Source: MPNO01 sp965200535 (lineage in GTDB: Bacteria; Pseudomonadota; Alphaproteobacteria; MPNO01). Taken from it: a DNA stretch of 64,000 nt. The stretch is from contig CBDAUF010000001.1 of the NCBI GenBank assembly GCA_965200535.1, forward strand, positions 434,001 through 498,000. The letters are read 5' to 3'. Below, one piece after another: positions 39,244 through 47,981 of the stretch. Position 1 is the first letter of the stretch; each line of letters opens with the position of its first letter. Below the pieces are notes generated by a model. The model was given only the letters and a program-made list of their open reading frames with translations. It was not told where the DNA came from and searched no databases. The translations under genes and the position numbers were made by a program.

Positions 39244-39873
39244 TCAGCGCAGCCCGTCCTTCCCGACGACATCGGAGTCCTTGAGACCGCCCGCGCGGTC
39301 ATGGATACGGGGCGCTGTCGCCATGGCCTGGATCCAGACGATCTCGTTGGCGCGGGGCGCGTCGGGGATCGTGCATTCGATGGCGTCGAAATGGCTCCGC
39401 ACATAGGCCGCGTTGGCGTGTCCGATCGGCACGTCGACGGCGGTCCCGGGTCCACCGACCTTCTTGGTCGAAGGAACGATGGCGGCCGACTTCTCCATGA
39501 GTTCGCGCATGCCGTAACCGCCGGGCTCGTGCCAGAGGGCCGCGTGTTCGATCTCCCCGTTCTCGCCGACGATGGCGGATTTCCCGTAGGAAACGATCCT
39601 GCCGGGTCCGCCCATCACCGCCATGAGCCGTTTTGCCATCGCCAGCCCGAGCGGCTTCAGCGCCGCCATCAACGGCATCAGATCCTCGACATAGCGCCCG
39701 GCATAGGGGTTCGCCGTAACCGCTGCGATGTAGCCCTTGAGTTGCGGCGTCTCAGGCGGCGGACCGAACTCGTGCAGCGCCTCCTCGACGTGGAAGACGA
39801 ACTTCCGCACCTTCACCAGCGGCCCGAAATCACCTGCCGAAGCGGTCTCGACCGCGATCCTTGCATCGTCCAA
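39244..39873 (-). CDS. Amino acid synthesis family protein (DUF1185)
   Basis: A protein of about 209 residues of the AA_synth/DUF1185 family. Conserved parts are VRKFVFHVEEALHEFG near the N-terminus, GRYVEDLMPLMAALKPLG, KSAIVGENGEIEHAALWHEP, and VDVPIGHANAAYVRSHFDA. The family name reflects an old annotation; no reaction is established. The TTG start at 39873 is favoured by a GGAGG five bases before it and lies 16 bases after the UPF0280 gene. It is the last gene of the molybdenum-hydroxylase operon, which suggests a role in the same N-heterocycle pathway. Confidence 0.82.
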   Translation of the reverse strand: MDDARIAVETASAGDFGPLVKVRKFVFHVEEALHEFGPPPETPQLKGYIAAVTANPYAGRYVEDLMPLMAALKPLGLAMAKRLMAVMGGPGRIVSYGKSAIVGENGEIEHAALWHEPGGYGMRELMEKSAAIVPSTKKVGGPGTAVDVPIGHANAAYVRSHFDAIECTIPDAPRANEIVWIQAMATAPRIHDRAGGLKDSDVVGKDGLR

Positions 39874-39889
39874 CTGTTCCTCCGTCTGC

Positions 39890-40753
39890 TCAGGGTTGGA
39901 GCCGGGCGAGGCCGTCCTCGCCGCCGACCGCACGGTGCCTGCCGCGCAATACCATCATCGCCGCCGCGATGTGTCCAGCGCGCCGCATCGACCGGGCGGC
40001 GCGCGCGCCGCGGTCCAGCGCCGCGTCCACCGCCGCCCGCGACAAGGGACCGACCGCCACCGTGACCGGTCTGACACCAAGGTCGGTGTCGTCGTCCAGC
40101 TCGCCGGCCGGCCTCCGTTCGATCGCCGGGTCGTCGACTGCGACCTCGTTGGCGATCAGGGTCGCCGCGACATCGGCGGCCGCAGCGTCAGGAGCCAGCA
40201 CCGTCACCGCATCGGCGATGCCGAAGGACCGGCTTCGCCCGCGCCAGCCGCTGGTGGCGATTCCCCGCGCCGGCAGATCGTGGGTCAACTGCGCCCGTGC
40301 GACGACGGCAGGCGCGTCGATCTGCGCAACGATGCCAAGATCGAGTTTCGCCGCCGGCGCGAGATGGACCGCGATGTCGCCGCCATTGTTGACATAGGCG
40401 GTCTCCAGCGTCCGGCCGGCCACGAGCGCCGCCAGCATCTCGTCGGCCACCGCGCCGGCAACGGCGGCCATGGGCGTCACGAACACCCGGCGGTGCGGCC
40501 AGACCGCCGCCGCCATCCGCCGCGCCACCGGACCGCGCGGTTCGGGCCGCCGGTCGCCGACCGGGCTCCGCAGCAACGGCAGCTCCTCGACAAGGCGTTG
40601 CAGCACATCCTGGAACGCGGTCTCGATCTGGCGGTAGGCGGCGGCGACCTCGGCCCTGTCGCCCGTTGCCTCGACGATCAGGTCGATCGGTCCGTGGTGC
40701 AGATGATGGCGCCGTCCGTCGGGCAGCGGCCGGCTGACGGGGCCGGACGGCAC
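39890..40753 (-). CDS. UPF0280 family protein (ApbE-like fold)
   Basis: A 287-residue UPF0280 family protein. Characteristic pieces are VFVTPMAAVAGAVADEMLA, AYVNNGGDIAVHLA, GIATSGWRGRSRSFGIADA and LIANEVAVDD. Known structures of the family resemble the flavin transferase ApbE, and the NNGGD segment matches the ApbE NAGGD-like loop, but no activity is proven. The start is GTG at 40753, because an in-frame stop lies only seven codons upstream. It starts 21 bases after the 6-hydroxynicotinate-reductase-like gene and is surely in that operon. It may insert or modify a flavin or another cofactor of its neighbours. Confidence 0.85.
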   Translation of the reverse strand: MPSGPVSRPLPDGRRHHLHHGPIDLIVEATGDRAEVAAAYRQIETAFQDVLQRLVEELPLLRSPVGDRRPEPRGPVARRMAAAVWPHRRVFVTPMAAVAGAVADEMLAALVAGRTLETAYVNNGGDIAVHLAPAAKLDLGIVAQIDAPAVVARAQLTHDLPARGIATSGWRGRSRSFGIADAVTVLAPDAAAADVAATLIANEVAVDDPAIERRPAGELDDDTDLGVRPVTVAVGPLSRAAVDAALDRGARAARSMRRAGHIAAAMMVLRGRHRAVGGEDGLARLQP

Positions 40754-40774
40754 GGTCGCGTCGCCCGGACGGCA

Positions 40775-42241
40775 TCAGACGTTCTGGAGCACGTCCTGTT
40801 CCGCCATCGGCCAAGGGTTCGACGGCCGCTGCGGCTCCGAGCGCACCGGGCCTCGCTCGATCGCGTCGTCGAGGGCGACGATTGCCTCGCCGTAGCCGCC
40901 GAAGGCGAGAAACTCGCGGCGCGGCATGGTGAACTCGATCGGGGCGACAAGGGCCGGGGTCGGCACGTAGCCGAAGGCGTTGTCCGGCATCGCGGTCACG
41001 TCGGCCATCAGCGTTATTCCCCCGCCCGGCCAGACATAGACCGGGGCGCCGCCGCAGGTCACGCGCGTGGCATGGCGCTTGACCGAGCGCGTCAGCCGCA
41101 CCGGGTTGACGGTCACGCCGGCGCGGAGCGACCCCCCTGCCCCGCCCATGAACAGGACGCTGGAAAGAGCCGGCTCGCAGTTTTCGCCGATCCGGTCGAC
41201 CACCGTCCGGAGTTCGCCCGGCATCGTGTCCTCGACGGGCTTCAGGTCATCGTCGAGCACGAAATAGGCAGCGTCCTCGCCGGTGGTCGAGACCATGAGC
41301 AGCCGGAGGCCCGACCATGCTGTCCGGTTATCGATCTTCTCGACGATCTCCAGCGGATCGGTCACGTCGGTGCCGCCCCAGCCGCTGCCGTGGTCTGCGA
41401 CCTGGAAATAGCGGCCGGGGGTCGATCTTCGCCCGCGCACCCGTATACCCGCCGGCGGCATGTCGAGGAACTTGCCCGACTGATGTTCGGTGAGCACCCC
41501 GGTGATGTGGTCGTCGACCACGATCACCTCGTCGACATGGCCGTGCCACTGCGGGGCGAAGATGCCGATGGTCGCCGACCCGCAGCCGACCCGCATGCGT
41601 TCCTCGCGGACGCCGTCGATGACCGGCGGCCGGCCGGCCTGGACGGTGAGAGCGGCGCCGCCGTCGATGGTCATCTCGACCGGCTCCTTGTTGCACAGGG
41701 CAAGCATCGCCTGGCAGGTGACGTTGCCCTCTTTCTTGGAGCCGCCGGTCAGGTGGCGCACACCGCCGATGGCCAGCATCTGCGAGCCGTACTCGGCCGT
41801 GGTGACGTGGCCGATCTGTTCGCCGTCAACGCGGACCGCTGCCGGTTCGGGGCCGATATAGCGGTCGGTATCGATCTTCACCTTGACGCCGCAATAGCTG
41901 AACACGCCCTCGGAGACCACGGTCACCATGTCCACGCCCTCGTGCTCGGAAGACACGATGAAGGGGGCAGGCTTGTAGTCCGGATAGGTCGTGGTCGCGC
42001 CGATGCCGGTGACGAAGACCGGTGCCTCGCGGCTGACCAGAGACCCGTCCCAGCTTTCGGAGGCCTCCAGAAACGGCACCAGCTTGCCGGCCTCGTCCAC
42101 CACCTTCTGCGTTACCAAGAGCGGATCCATGCGGGTCAGAACGCCGTCGACATTGGCGTAGCGGTCGCAGGCGCCGGTCCGGCCCGGCCGGATGCGGCAG
42201 AGAACCGGGCAAGCGTCGCAGGTGACGATACCGTCGGTCAT
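40775..42241 (-). CDS. 6-hydroxynicotinate reductase-like iron-sulfur enzyme
   Basis: A 488-residue homologue of 6-hydroxynicotinate reductase (Hnr), which in Eubacterium barkeri uses reduced ferredoxin to convert 6-hydroxynicotinate to 6-oxo-1,4,5,6-tetrahydronicotinate. The N-terminus has cysteines 8, 11, 15 and 25 in CDACPVLCRIRPGRTGACDR, a likely Fe-S site. Other distinctive stretches are GIGATTTYPDYKPAPFIV, TTAEYGSQMLAIGG, MRVGCGSATIGIFAPQW, and CGGAPVYVWPGGGITLMAD. It starts four bases after the Mo-hydroxylase gene, the enzyme that would make the hydroxylated ring. Family membership is by recognition of motifs; the actual substrate is inference. Confidence 0.78.
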   Translation of the reverse strand: MTDGIVTCDACPVLCRIRPGRTGACDRYANVDGVLTRMDPLLVTQKVVDEAGKLVPFLEASESWDGSLVSREAPVFVTGIGATTTYPDYKPAPFIVSSEHEGVDMVTVVSEGVFSYCGVKVKIDTDRYIGPEPAAVRVDGEQIGHVTTAEYGSQMLAIGGVRHLTGGSKKEGNVTCQAMLALCNKEPVEMTIDGGAALTVQAGRPPVIDGVREERMRVGCGSATIGIFAPQWHGHVDEVIVVDDHITGVLTEHQSGKFLDMPPAGIRVRGRRSTPGRYFQVADHGSGWGGTDVTDPLEIVEKIDNRTAWSGLRLLMVSTTGEDAAYFVLDDDLKPVEDTMPGELRTVVDRIGENCEPALSSVLFMGGAGGSLRAGVTVNPVRLTRSVKRHATRVTCGGAPVYVWPGGGITLMADVTAMPDNAFGYVPTPALVAPIEFTMPRREFLAFGGYGEAIVALDDAIERGPVRSEPQRPSNPWPMAEQDVLQNV

Positions 42242-42245
42242 GACA

Positions 42246-45011
42246 TCACCCCCTCGTTCCGCCGTCCTGGGCGAGGATCGCCGCCCGCACCCGGTCGGGC
42301 GTTGCCGGCGCGCGGGTAAGCCGCACCCCGGTCGCGTGATAAATGGCGCCGAAGATCGCCGGCGGGGTCGGGATCAGCGTCGGCTCGCCGATCCCCTTGG
42401 CCCCCCACGGCCCTGTCGGCTCGGGATCCTCGACCACGACATAGTCGATCTCCGGCATATCGCCGATCGTCGGGATAAGGTAGTCGTGCAGGTTCTCGGT
42501 CCGGCCGGGGACGTATTCCTCCATCAAGGCGAGCCCGAGCCCCTGCGCGACACCGCCGTCGATCTGGCCCTCGACCTGCTGCGGGTTGAGCGACCGGCCG
42601 ACATCGTGGGCGGCGACCATGCGCAGCACCTTTACCGTGCCGAGGGCTACGTCGACCTCGACCTCCGCCATGTGCGCGGCGAAAGCATAGGTGGCGTAGG
42701 GCGTGCCCTGCCCGTACTCGTCGGAGGGCTCGGTGGGCGGGTCGAACGTGCCTTCGCCGACCAGAACGTCGTCGCTGCGAACCGTTGGCAGCGCCGCCAG
42801 ATCGACCGCGCGCGCCGCCTCGCCGTCGCGCACGACCACGCGGCCCGGCGCGAACTCGATCGCCGCGTCGTCGCCGACATTGGCCAGCCGGAGAATCTGG
42901 CGCCTGAGATCCTCGCCCGCGCGCTTGGCGGCGTTGCCCGAGATGTATGCCTGCCGCGAGGCCGAGGTCTTGCCCGCATCGGCCGTGAGATCGGTGTCGC
43001 CCCACACCAGAGCGATTTGCGACATCGCGATTCCGAGCCCGTCGGCGGCGCACTGCACCATGGTGGTATTGGTGCCCTGGCCGATGTCCTGCGCCCCGGA
43101 ATAGAGGGTGACCCGGCCCGCGCGGGACAGGCCGACATGCATGGTGGAAGGGTTGGGCATCGAGGTGTTGCCGCAGCCGTACCACATGCAGCCGACGCCG
43201 ACCCCGCGCCGGAGCACACCGGAGGCGCCGGCATTGAAGGCTTCCGCCGCCGCGCGCGCCCCGTTCCAGTGCGGCCGCAGCCCGTCGAGGCAGGCAGCGA
43301 GCCCGGCGCTCGCTTTCAGCACCTGTCCGGTCGAGGTTTCGTCGCCGACGCGGAGCGCGTTGATATGGCGGAACTCGAGCGGATCGATGCCGCAGCGCTC
43401 GGCCATCATGTCCATCAGCATGTCGTGCAGCAGAGCCGATTGCGGCACGCCGAACCCGCGGAAGGCGCCGGCCGGCGGCTCGTTGGTGTAGAGCCCGGTC
43501 GAGGTGGCGAGAACGTTGGGCACGTGGTAGGGCCCGGTCGCGTGCACCGGGACCCGGTCCTTCACCGTGAGGCCGAACGAGACATAGGCTCCGGTGTTGA
43601 AGTCGCCGTGGAACTTGTAGGCGGTGAGTTTGCCGTCCTTCGTGCAGCCGTAGGTTCCCGAGGTCCACGACGGATGCCGCTTGGTGGACGAGGCCATCGA
43701 CTCGATCCGGTTGAAGATCGCGCGGACCGGGCGGTCGAGCGTCCACGCCGCGACCGCCAGCAGCACCTGAACCGAAACGTCGATCTTGCCGCCGAAGCCG
43801 CCGCCGCAGGCAACCGGCAGCACATGCACCGCCGTGTCGGGGATGCCGAGGATGTTGGCGAGTTCGTCGCGGTCCATGTGCGGCGCCTGGGTGGTGGCGG
43901 CGATTTCCAACCGGTCGCCGACCCGGCGCGCCCACCCGGCCTCGGGCTCGATATAGGCGTGTTCCACGAAGGCGGTCTCGAAGCTGCCTTCGACAACGAT
44001 GTCGGAAGCGGCAAGGGCGGCCTCGGCGTCCCCCTTCCTGACCAGGCCGCGCCCCATCACGTTGTCCTCGGCGCCGGCGTGCACAACCGGCGCATTCTCG
44101 GCCAGGGCGCCGTCGATCCCGTGCGCGTGGCCGCGCGGCAGATAGCGGATCGGCACCTCCTCGTCGCGGATACCGTGCACCGTCTCGTAGTCGCCGACCA
44201 GCGCCAGCACCGCCTCGCCGCGGAACTTGACCTCGCCGTCGGCGAGGACCGGCTGGTCCTTGACGTGCGGGTAGGCGCCGAACCCGTTGACCGCAGGAAC
44301 GTCCGCCGCGCCGAGGACCCGGACGAGGCCGGGATGAGCGGCGAACAACGGCGCCAGATCGCCGACCGTGAAAGTCGCGCTCCAGTGCGGCGAGCGGACT
44401 GCGCGCAGCCACAGGGAATCGGCGGGGGCGCTGTCGGCGCCGAAGATCTCGCTGCCATCGACCTTGCGCCTGCCGTCGGTCTTGAGCGCCCGCGCGCCCA
44501 CCGCCTCGCCGGGACCGGGATCGTCGAATTCGATACCGTTCGGCTCGATCGCATGGCGGACCGCAGCGGCGATCTTCTTGTAGCCGGTGCAGCGGCAAAG
44601 CACGCCGCCGAGCGCATCCTGGATCGCCGAATCGTCGGGATCGCCCGGCCGGGCAAGCAGATCGGCGGCCGCCATCAGCATGCCGGGCGTACAGATGCCG
44701 CACTGGGCGGCTCCATGCAGATGGAAAGCCTCCGGGAGCGTCCCCAACCTGCCGCCAGCCCCTTCCAGCCCTTCGACGGTCAGGACTTCACGCCCTTCGA
44801 CCTGGGCCACCGGCGTCATGCAGGAACACACCTGGCGTCCGTCGAGCAGCACCGTGCACGCGCCGCAGTCGCCCGCATCGCAGCCGACCTTGGTGCCGGT
44901 AAGAGAAAGTTCCTCGCGCAGCACGTGCGACAGGCGGCGGACGGGGTCGGTACGGACCTCGGTCGAGCCGCCGTTCAGGGTGAAGGAGATCGTCGATTGC
45001 GTACCCATCAT
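42246..45011 (-). CDS. Xanthine dehydrogenase-family molybdenum hydroxylase, fused 2Fe-2S and Mo subunits
   Basis: A 921-residue fusion. Residues 1-165 hold the two [2Fe-2S] domains, with CDAGDCGACTVLLDG (Cys44, 49, 52) plus VCSC, and QCGICTPGML with LCRCTGY. Residues about 180-921 are the Mo-binding domains, with VACGGGFGGKID, PPAGAFRGFGVPQ, GAQDIGQGTNT, and the catalytic glutamate in GAKGIGEPTLIPTPP. The enzyme hydroxylates an N-heteroaromatic ring or aldehyde with water-derived oxygen. The fusion order is Fe-S then Mo. Its ATG overlaps the FAD-subunit stop (ATGA). Linkage to the Hnr-like gene suggests a nicotinate-like substrate. Confidence 0.92.
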   Translation of the reverse strand: MMGTQSTISFTLNGGSTEVRTDPVRRLSHVLREELSLTGTKVGCDAGDCGACTVLLDGRQVCSCMTPVAQVEGREVLTVEGLEGAGGRLGTLPEAFHLHGAAQCGICTPGMLMAAADLLARPGDPDDSAIQDALGGVLCRCTGYKKIAAAVRHAIEPNGIEFDDPGPGEAVGARALKTDGRRKVDGSEIFGADSAPADSLWLRAVRSPHWSATFTVGDLAPLFAAHPGLVRVLGAADVPAVNGFGAYPHVKDQPVLADGEVKFRGEAVLALVGDYETVHGIRDEEVPIRYLPRGHAHGIDGALAENAPVVHAGAEDNVMGRGLVRKGDAEAALAASDIVVEGSFETAFVEHAYIEPEAGWARRVGDRLEIAATTQAPHMDRDELANILGIPDTAVHVLPVACGGGFGGKIDVSVQVLLAVAAWTLDRPVRAIFNRIESMASSTKRHPSWTSGTYGCTKDGKLTAYKFHGDFNTGAYVSFGLTVKDRVPVHATGPYHVPNVLATSTGLYTNEPPAGAFRGFGVPQSALLHDMLMDMMAERCGIDPLEFRHINALRVGDETSTGQVLKASAGLAACLDGLRPHWNGARAAAEAFNAGASGVLRRGVGVGCMWYGCGNTSMPNPSTMHVGLSRAGRVTLYSGAQDIGQGTNTTMVQCAADGLGIAMSQIALVWGDTDLTADAGKTSASRQAYISGNAAKRAGEDLRRQILRLANVGDDAAIEFAPGRVVVRDGEAARAVDLAALPTVRSDDVLVGEGTFDPPTEPSDEYGQGTPYATYAFAAHMAEVEVDVALGTVKVLRMVAAHDVGRSLNPQQVEGQIDGGVAQGLGLALMEEYVPGRTENLHDYLIPTIGDMPEIDYVVVEDPEPTGPWGAKGIGEPTLIPTPPAIFGAIYHATGVRLTRAPATPDRVRAAILAQDGGTRG

Positions 45012-45847
45012 GCGCTCCCGAGTTCGGCCAAGGTGCGGCGCACCAGCGTCCGCGCAGCATCCATCCGATATGCGCCGGTGCCGCGCACATCGTCGATCGG
45101 CGACAGGGCGGCGAGGTGATCCTCCGTCACCGCCTCCTGCAGACCGGCGTCAATGGGCCGGCCAACGAGCGCGCCCTCGAGCGCATGGAGGCGGCGGGCG
45201 ACCGCGGAGCAAGAGCCCACAGCGAGCCGCAGCGAGGCCACGGTTCCGTCGGCGGCGGGTTCCAGCACGCCCGCCGTCATCACGATCGATATGACGAGGT
45301 AACGCCGCGCGCCCAGCTTGAGAAAGCTGCTTCGCGCCCCGCCGGACAGCTTGGGGATGGAGATCCCGGTAACGATCTCGTCGCCCGCCCGCACGGTCTC
45401 CCGATTGCCGGTGATGAATTCCCCGACCGCGACCGAACGGGAGCCGCCGCACGAGGCAAGCTCGAGGACGGCGTCCATGGCGAGCAGGTTGGGCACGCCG
45501 TCCGCGGCGGGCGAGGCGTTGCAGACATTGCCGACGACGGTGCCCGCGTTCTGCACCTGCACCCCGCCGACCTCGCGCGCGGCGCGTTTGAGACCGTCGA
45601 ACAGCGGCGGCAAGGGCGCCTCGATCACCTGCGACCAGGTAACCAGCGCACCGATCCGGTAGCGGTCGCCGAGATCCTCGATCTCCCTGAGCGATTCGAT
45701 TCCGGTGACGTCGAGCACATCGTCGTCGAGCGGCTTGCCGACGCGGGCCGGGTAGTAGTCGGTGCCGCCGGCGACGATGGTGCGGGGCGCTTCGGCGAGC
45801 GCCGCCAAGGCTGTTTCGAGGTCGTACGGCCTCACATAGCTTGCCAT
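45008..45847 (-). CDS. FAD-binding subunit of the molybdenum hydroxylase
   Basis: A 279-residue CoxM/XdhB-type FAD subunit. The FAD-binding loops are TIVAGGTDYYPARVGK near residue 23 and NAGTVVGNVCNASPAADG near residue 100. The C-terminal CO-dehydrogenase flavoprotein domain follows, with ARRYLVISIVMTAGVL and VRGTGAYRMDAARTLVRRTL. It passes electrons from the 2Fe-2S clusters to an acceptor. It is the first gene of a five-gene operon reading FAD, Fe-S/Mo, Hnr-like, UPF0280, DUF1185. The ATG at 45847 has GGAGG upstream, and the leader carries the MarR-type palindrome at 45936-45949. Confidence 0.92.
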   Translation of the reverse strand: MASYVRPYDLETALAALAEAPRTIVAGGTDYYPARVGKPLDDDVLDVTGIESLREIEDLGDRYRIGALVTWSQVIEAPLPPLFDGLKRAAREVGGVQVQNAGTVVGNVCNASPAADGVPNLLAMDAVLELASCGGSRSVAVGEFITGNRETVRAGDEIVTGISIPKLSGGARSSFLKLGARRYLVISIVMTAGVLEPAADGTVASLRLAVGSCSAVARRLHALEGALVGRPIDAGLQEAVTEDHLAALSPIDDVRGTGAYRMDAARTLVRRTLAELGSA

Positions 45848-45935
45848 CGGGCGGCGCCTCCGCTACTTCGGTTCCGCTGGGGAACCCTTGGCCTCGACCC
45901 TCCGGAGACGATCCAGTGGATCGTCCGGAAAAATT

Positions 45936-45949
45936 GTTCGTGTACAAAC
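45936..45949. promoter_or_regulatory. Putative MarR operator at the Mo-hydroxylase promoter
   Basis: GTTCGTGTACAAAC is an imperfect palindrome with arms GTTCGT and ACAAAC. It is flanked by matching A/T bases (AAATT before, AA after). It closely matches the palindrome at 51083-51096 before the marR gene: 17 of 21 aligned bases are identical. It lies just downstream of the predicted -10, across the expected transcription start of the Mo-hydroxylase operon, where a bound repressor would block initiation. Confidence 0.6.
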
Positions 45950-45951
45950 AA

Positions 45952-45981
45952 ATTTAAGGGCATTATCATTTCATCTGTCAA
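45952..45981 (-). promoter_or_regulatory. Predicted promoter of the Mo-hydroxylase operon
   Basis: On the minus strand a consensus -35 TTGACA (45981-45976) is followed after 18 bases by TTAAAT (45957-45952), which matches four of six -10 positions. Transcription would begin near 45945, inside the MarR-type palindrome. The region from 45930 to 45985 is far more AT-rich than the genes around it. Confidence 0.55.
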
Positions 45982-46102
45982 GCGATGCAGCCGGTTCGAG
46001 GCACGGTGCGCCCGTGCGGTGTTCTGCTTGACTTTTACGGAGCGGGGTTCATGACTCCGCGGGACATCCGGCATCCACCTGCGAACACATACGGGTAAGC
46101 CA

Positions 46103-47980
46103 ATGGCGACGAATCTAGCCGAGACGCGGTCGGACGGGGGCTTGCACCGCAAGTCCGTCGATGCCGTGGTCATCCGTTTTGCCGGCGATTCGGGCGACGG
46201 CATGCAGTTGACGGGCAATCAGTTCACCCAGTCGACGGCGCTGATGGGGAACGATCTCGCGACGTTTCCGGACTTCCCGGCCGAGATCAGGGCGCCGATA
46301 GGAACGACGTACGGCGTTTCCGCGTTCCAGATCAACTTCGCCTCCTACGACATCATGACCCCGGGCGATGCGCCCGACGTGCTGGTGGCAATGAACCCGG
46401 CGGCGCTCAAGGTTCACCTGCGCGACGTGCCGAAGGGCGGAACCATCGTTCTGAACACGGATGCGTTCACCGCTCGCAACATCGCCAAGGCCGGTTTCGG
46501 CTCCAACCCGCTCGAGGACGGCACGCTCGACAATTACGTCACCATCGAGATCGACATCCAGAAGATGACCCTGGCCGCGGTCGCCGATGTCGGGGTCAGC
46601 AACAAGGAAGCCGTCCGCTGCAAGAACATGTGGGCGCTCGGCCTGATGTGCTGGATGTACGACCGCGACCGTCAGCCCACCATCGACTGGATCGAACAGC
46701 GGTTCGGCGAGCGTGCGCCGCAGATCGCCAAGGCGAATATCGCCGCCCTCAACGCCGGCCACGCCTATGGCGAGACGGCCGAACTGCCGAGCGGGATTCC
46801 TGCCTACGTCGTGCCCAAGGCCGATGTGCAGCCCGGCGTCTACCGCGCCGTCACCGGCACCGAGGCGGTTGCCTGGGGCCTCGTGACCGGCGCGCGGAAG
46901 GCCGGGCTGCCGCTGTTCTTCGGCTCCTACCCGATCACCCCGGCATCGGCCCTTCTGCATACGCTTTCCAACCTCAAGCCGTACGGCGTGACCACCTTCC
47001 AGGCGGAAGACGAGATCGCTGCGGTGTGCTCGGCGATCGGCGCCTCCTTCGCCGGGTCGATCGGCGTCACCTCGAGTTCGGGCCCCGGCGTCGCGCTGAA
47101 GACCGAAGGGATCGGGCTCGCTTTCGCCGCCGAACTGCCGCTGGTCATCGTCAACAGCCAGCGCGGTGGCCCGTCGACCGGGCTGCCGACCAAGACCGAG
47201 CAATCGGACCTCTACCAGGCCGTCTACGGCCGCAACGCCGATTCTCCCCTGCCGGTCGTCGCCTCGTGCACTGCCGGCGACTGCTTCTTCGCCGCGATCG
47301 AGGCGGTTCGCCTCGCCGTCACCTACATGACCCCGGTGATCCTGCTGACCGACGGCTATCTCGCCAACGCCGCCGAGCCTTGGGAAATTCCGGATGTCGA
47401 CGAGATTCCCGATTTCAAGGTTAAGTTCGCCGCGGCGGCGGACGGTTTTCATCCCTTCCTGCGCGACGAGAAGACGCTTGCGCGCAACTGGGCGGTGCCG
47501 GGGACGCCCGGCCTGATGCACCGGATCGGCGGCATCGAGAAGAGCTACGACACCGGCCATATCTCCTACGATCCGGAAAATCACCACCGGATGACCAAGG
47601 TGCGGGCGGCCAAGGTGGACGGGATCGCCGACGATATTCCCCTGCAGGAGGTCGCGGCCGGTCCTTCGGAAGGCAAGCTCGCCGTGGTTGGCTGGGGTTC
47701 CACGTTCGGCGCGATCAACCAGGCCGTCGAACGTTCGCTGGCCGCCGGGCACGACGTCGCCCACATCCACATCCGCCATGTCTGGCCGCTGCCGCGCAAC
47801 CTGGGCGACCTGCTCGCCGGCTATGAAAAGATCCTGGTCCCGGAGATGAACAACGGTCAGTTGATCACCGTTCTGCGCGACCGGTTCTTGGTCCCGGCCG
47901 AGGGCCTCAACCAGATTTCCGGCCTGCCGTTCAAGGTCTCCGACCTCGAAGCGGCGATCCGCGCCCGCCTGGAGAGTTGA
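46103..47980 (+). CDS. korA: 2-oxoacid:ferredoxin oxidoreductase, fused gamma-alpha subunit (KorA)
   Basis: A 625-residue subunit with the gamma domain (about residues 20-200, starting VIRFAGDSGDGMQLTGNQF) fused to the alpha pyrimidine-binding domain (about 230-625, with FFGSYPITPASALLHTL, EDEIAAVCSAIGAS and SQRGGPSTGLPTKTEQSDL). With KorB it oxidatively decarboxylates a 2-oxoacid, probably 2-oxoglutarate, with CoA and reduces ferredoxin. This is the two-subunit, oxygen-tolerant architecture also seen in Mycobacterium. No 4Fe-4S delta domain is visible in it. It is divergent from the Mo-hydroxylase operon, sharing the palindrome-bearing intergenic region. Confidence 0.92.
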   Translation: MATNLAETRSDGGLHRKSVDAVVIRFAGDSGDGMQLTGNQFTQSTALMGNDLATFPDFPAEIRAPIGTTYGVSAFQINFASYDIMTPGDAPDVLVAMNPAALKVHLRDVPKGGTIVLNTDAFTARNIAKAGFGSNPLEDGTLDNYVTIEIDIQKMTLAAVADVGVSNKEAVRCKNMWALGLMCWMYDRDRQPTIDWIEQRFGERAPQIAKANIAALNAGHAYGETAELPSGIPAYVVPKADVQPGVYRAVTGTEAVAWGLVTGARKAGLPLFFGSYPITPASALLHTLSNLKPYGVTTFQAEDEIAAVCSAIGASFAGSIGVTSSSGPGVALKTEGIGLAFAAELPLVIVNSQRGGPSTGLPTKTEQSDLYQAVYGRNADSPLPVVASCTAGDCFFAAIEAVRLAVTYMTPVILLTDGYLANAAEPWEIPDVDEIPDFKVKFAAAADGFHPFLRDEKTLARNWAVPGTPGLMHRIGGIEKSYDTGHISYDPENHHRMTKVRAAKVDGIADDIPLQEVAAGPSEGKLAVVGWGSTFGAINQAVERSLAAGHDVAHIHIRHVWPLPRNLGDLLAGYEKILVPEMNNGQLITVLRDRFLVPAEGLNQISGLPFKVSDLEAAIRARLES

Positions 47981-47981
47981 T

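Noticed and set aside
40753..40775. ATG at 40775 as the start of the UPF0280 gene
   Set aside because: It is in a different frame from the UPF0280 motifs, and the correct frame has a stop seven codons before the GTG at 40753.
39737..45119. Very long rightward open frames of 860 and 975 codons over the Mo-hydroxylase region
   Set aside because: They are antisense shadows produced by high GC; the leftward frames contain clear Fe-S, Mo and FAD motifs.
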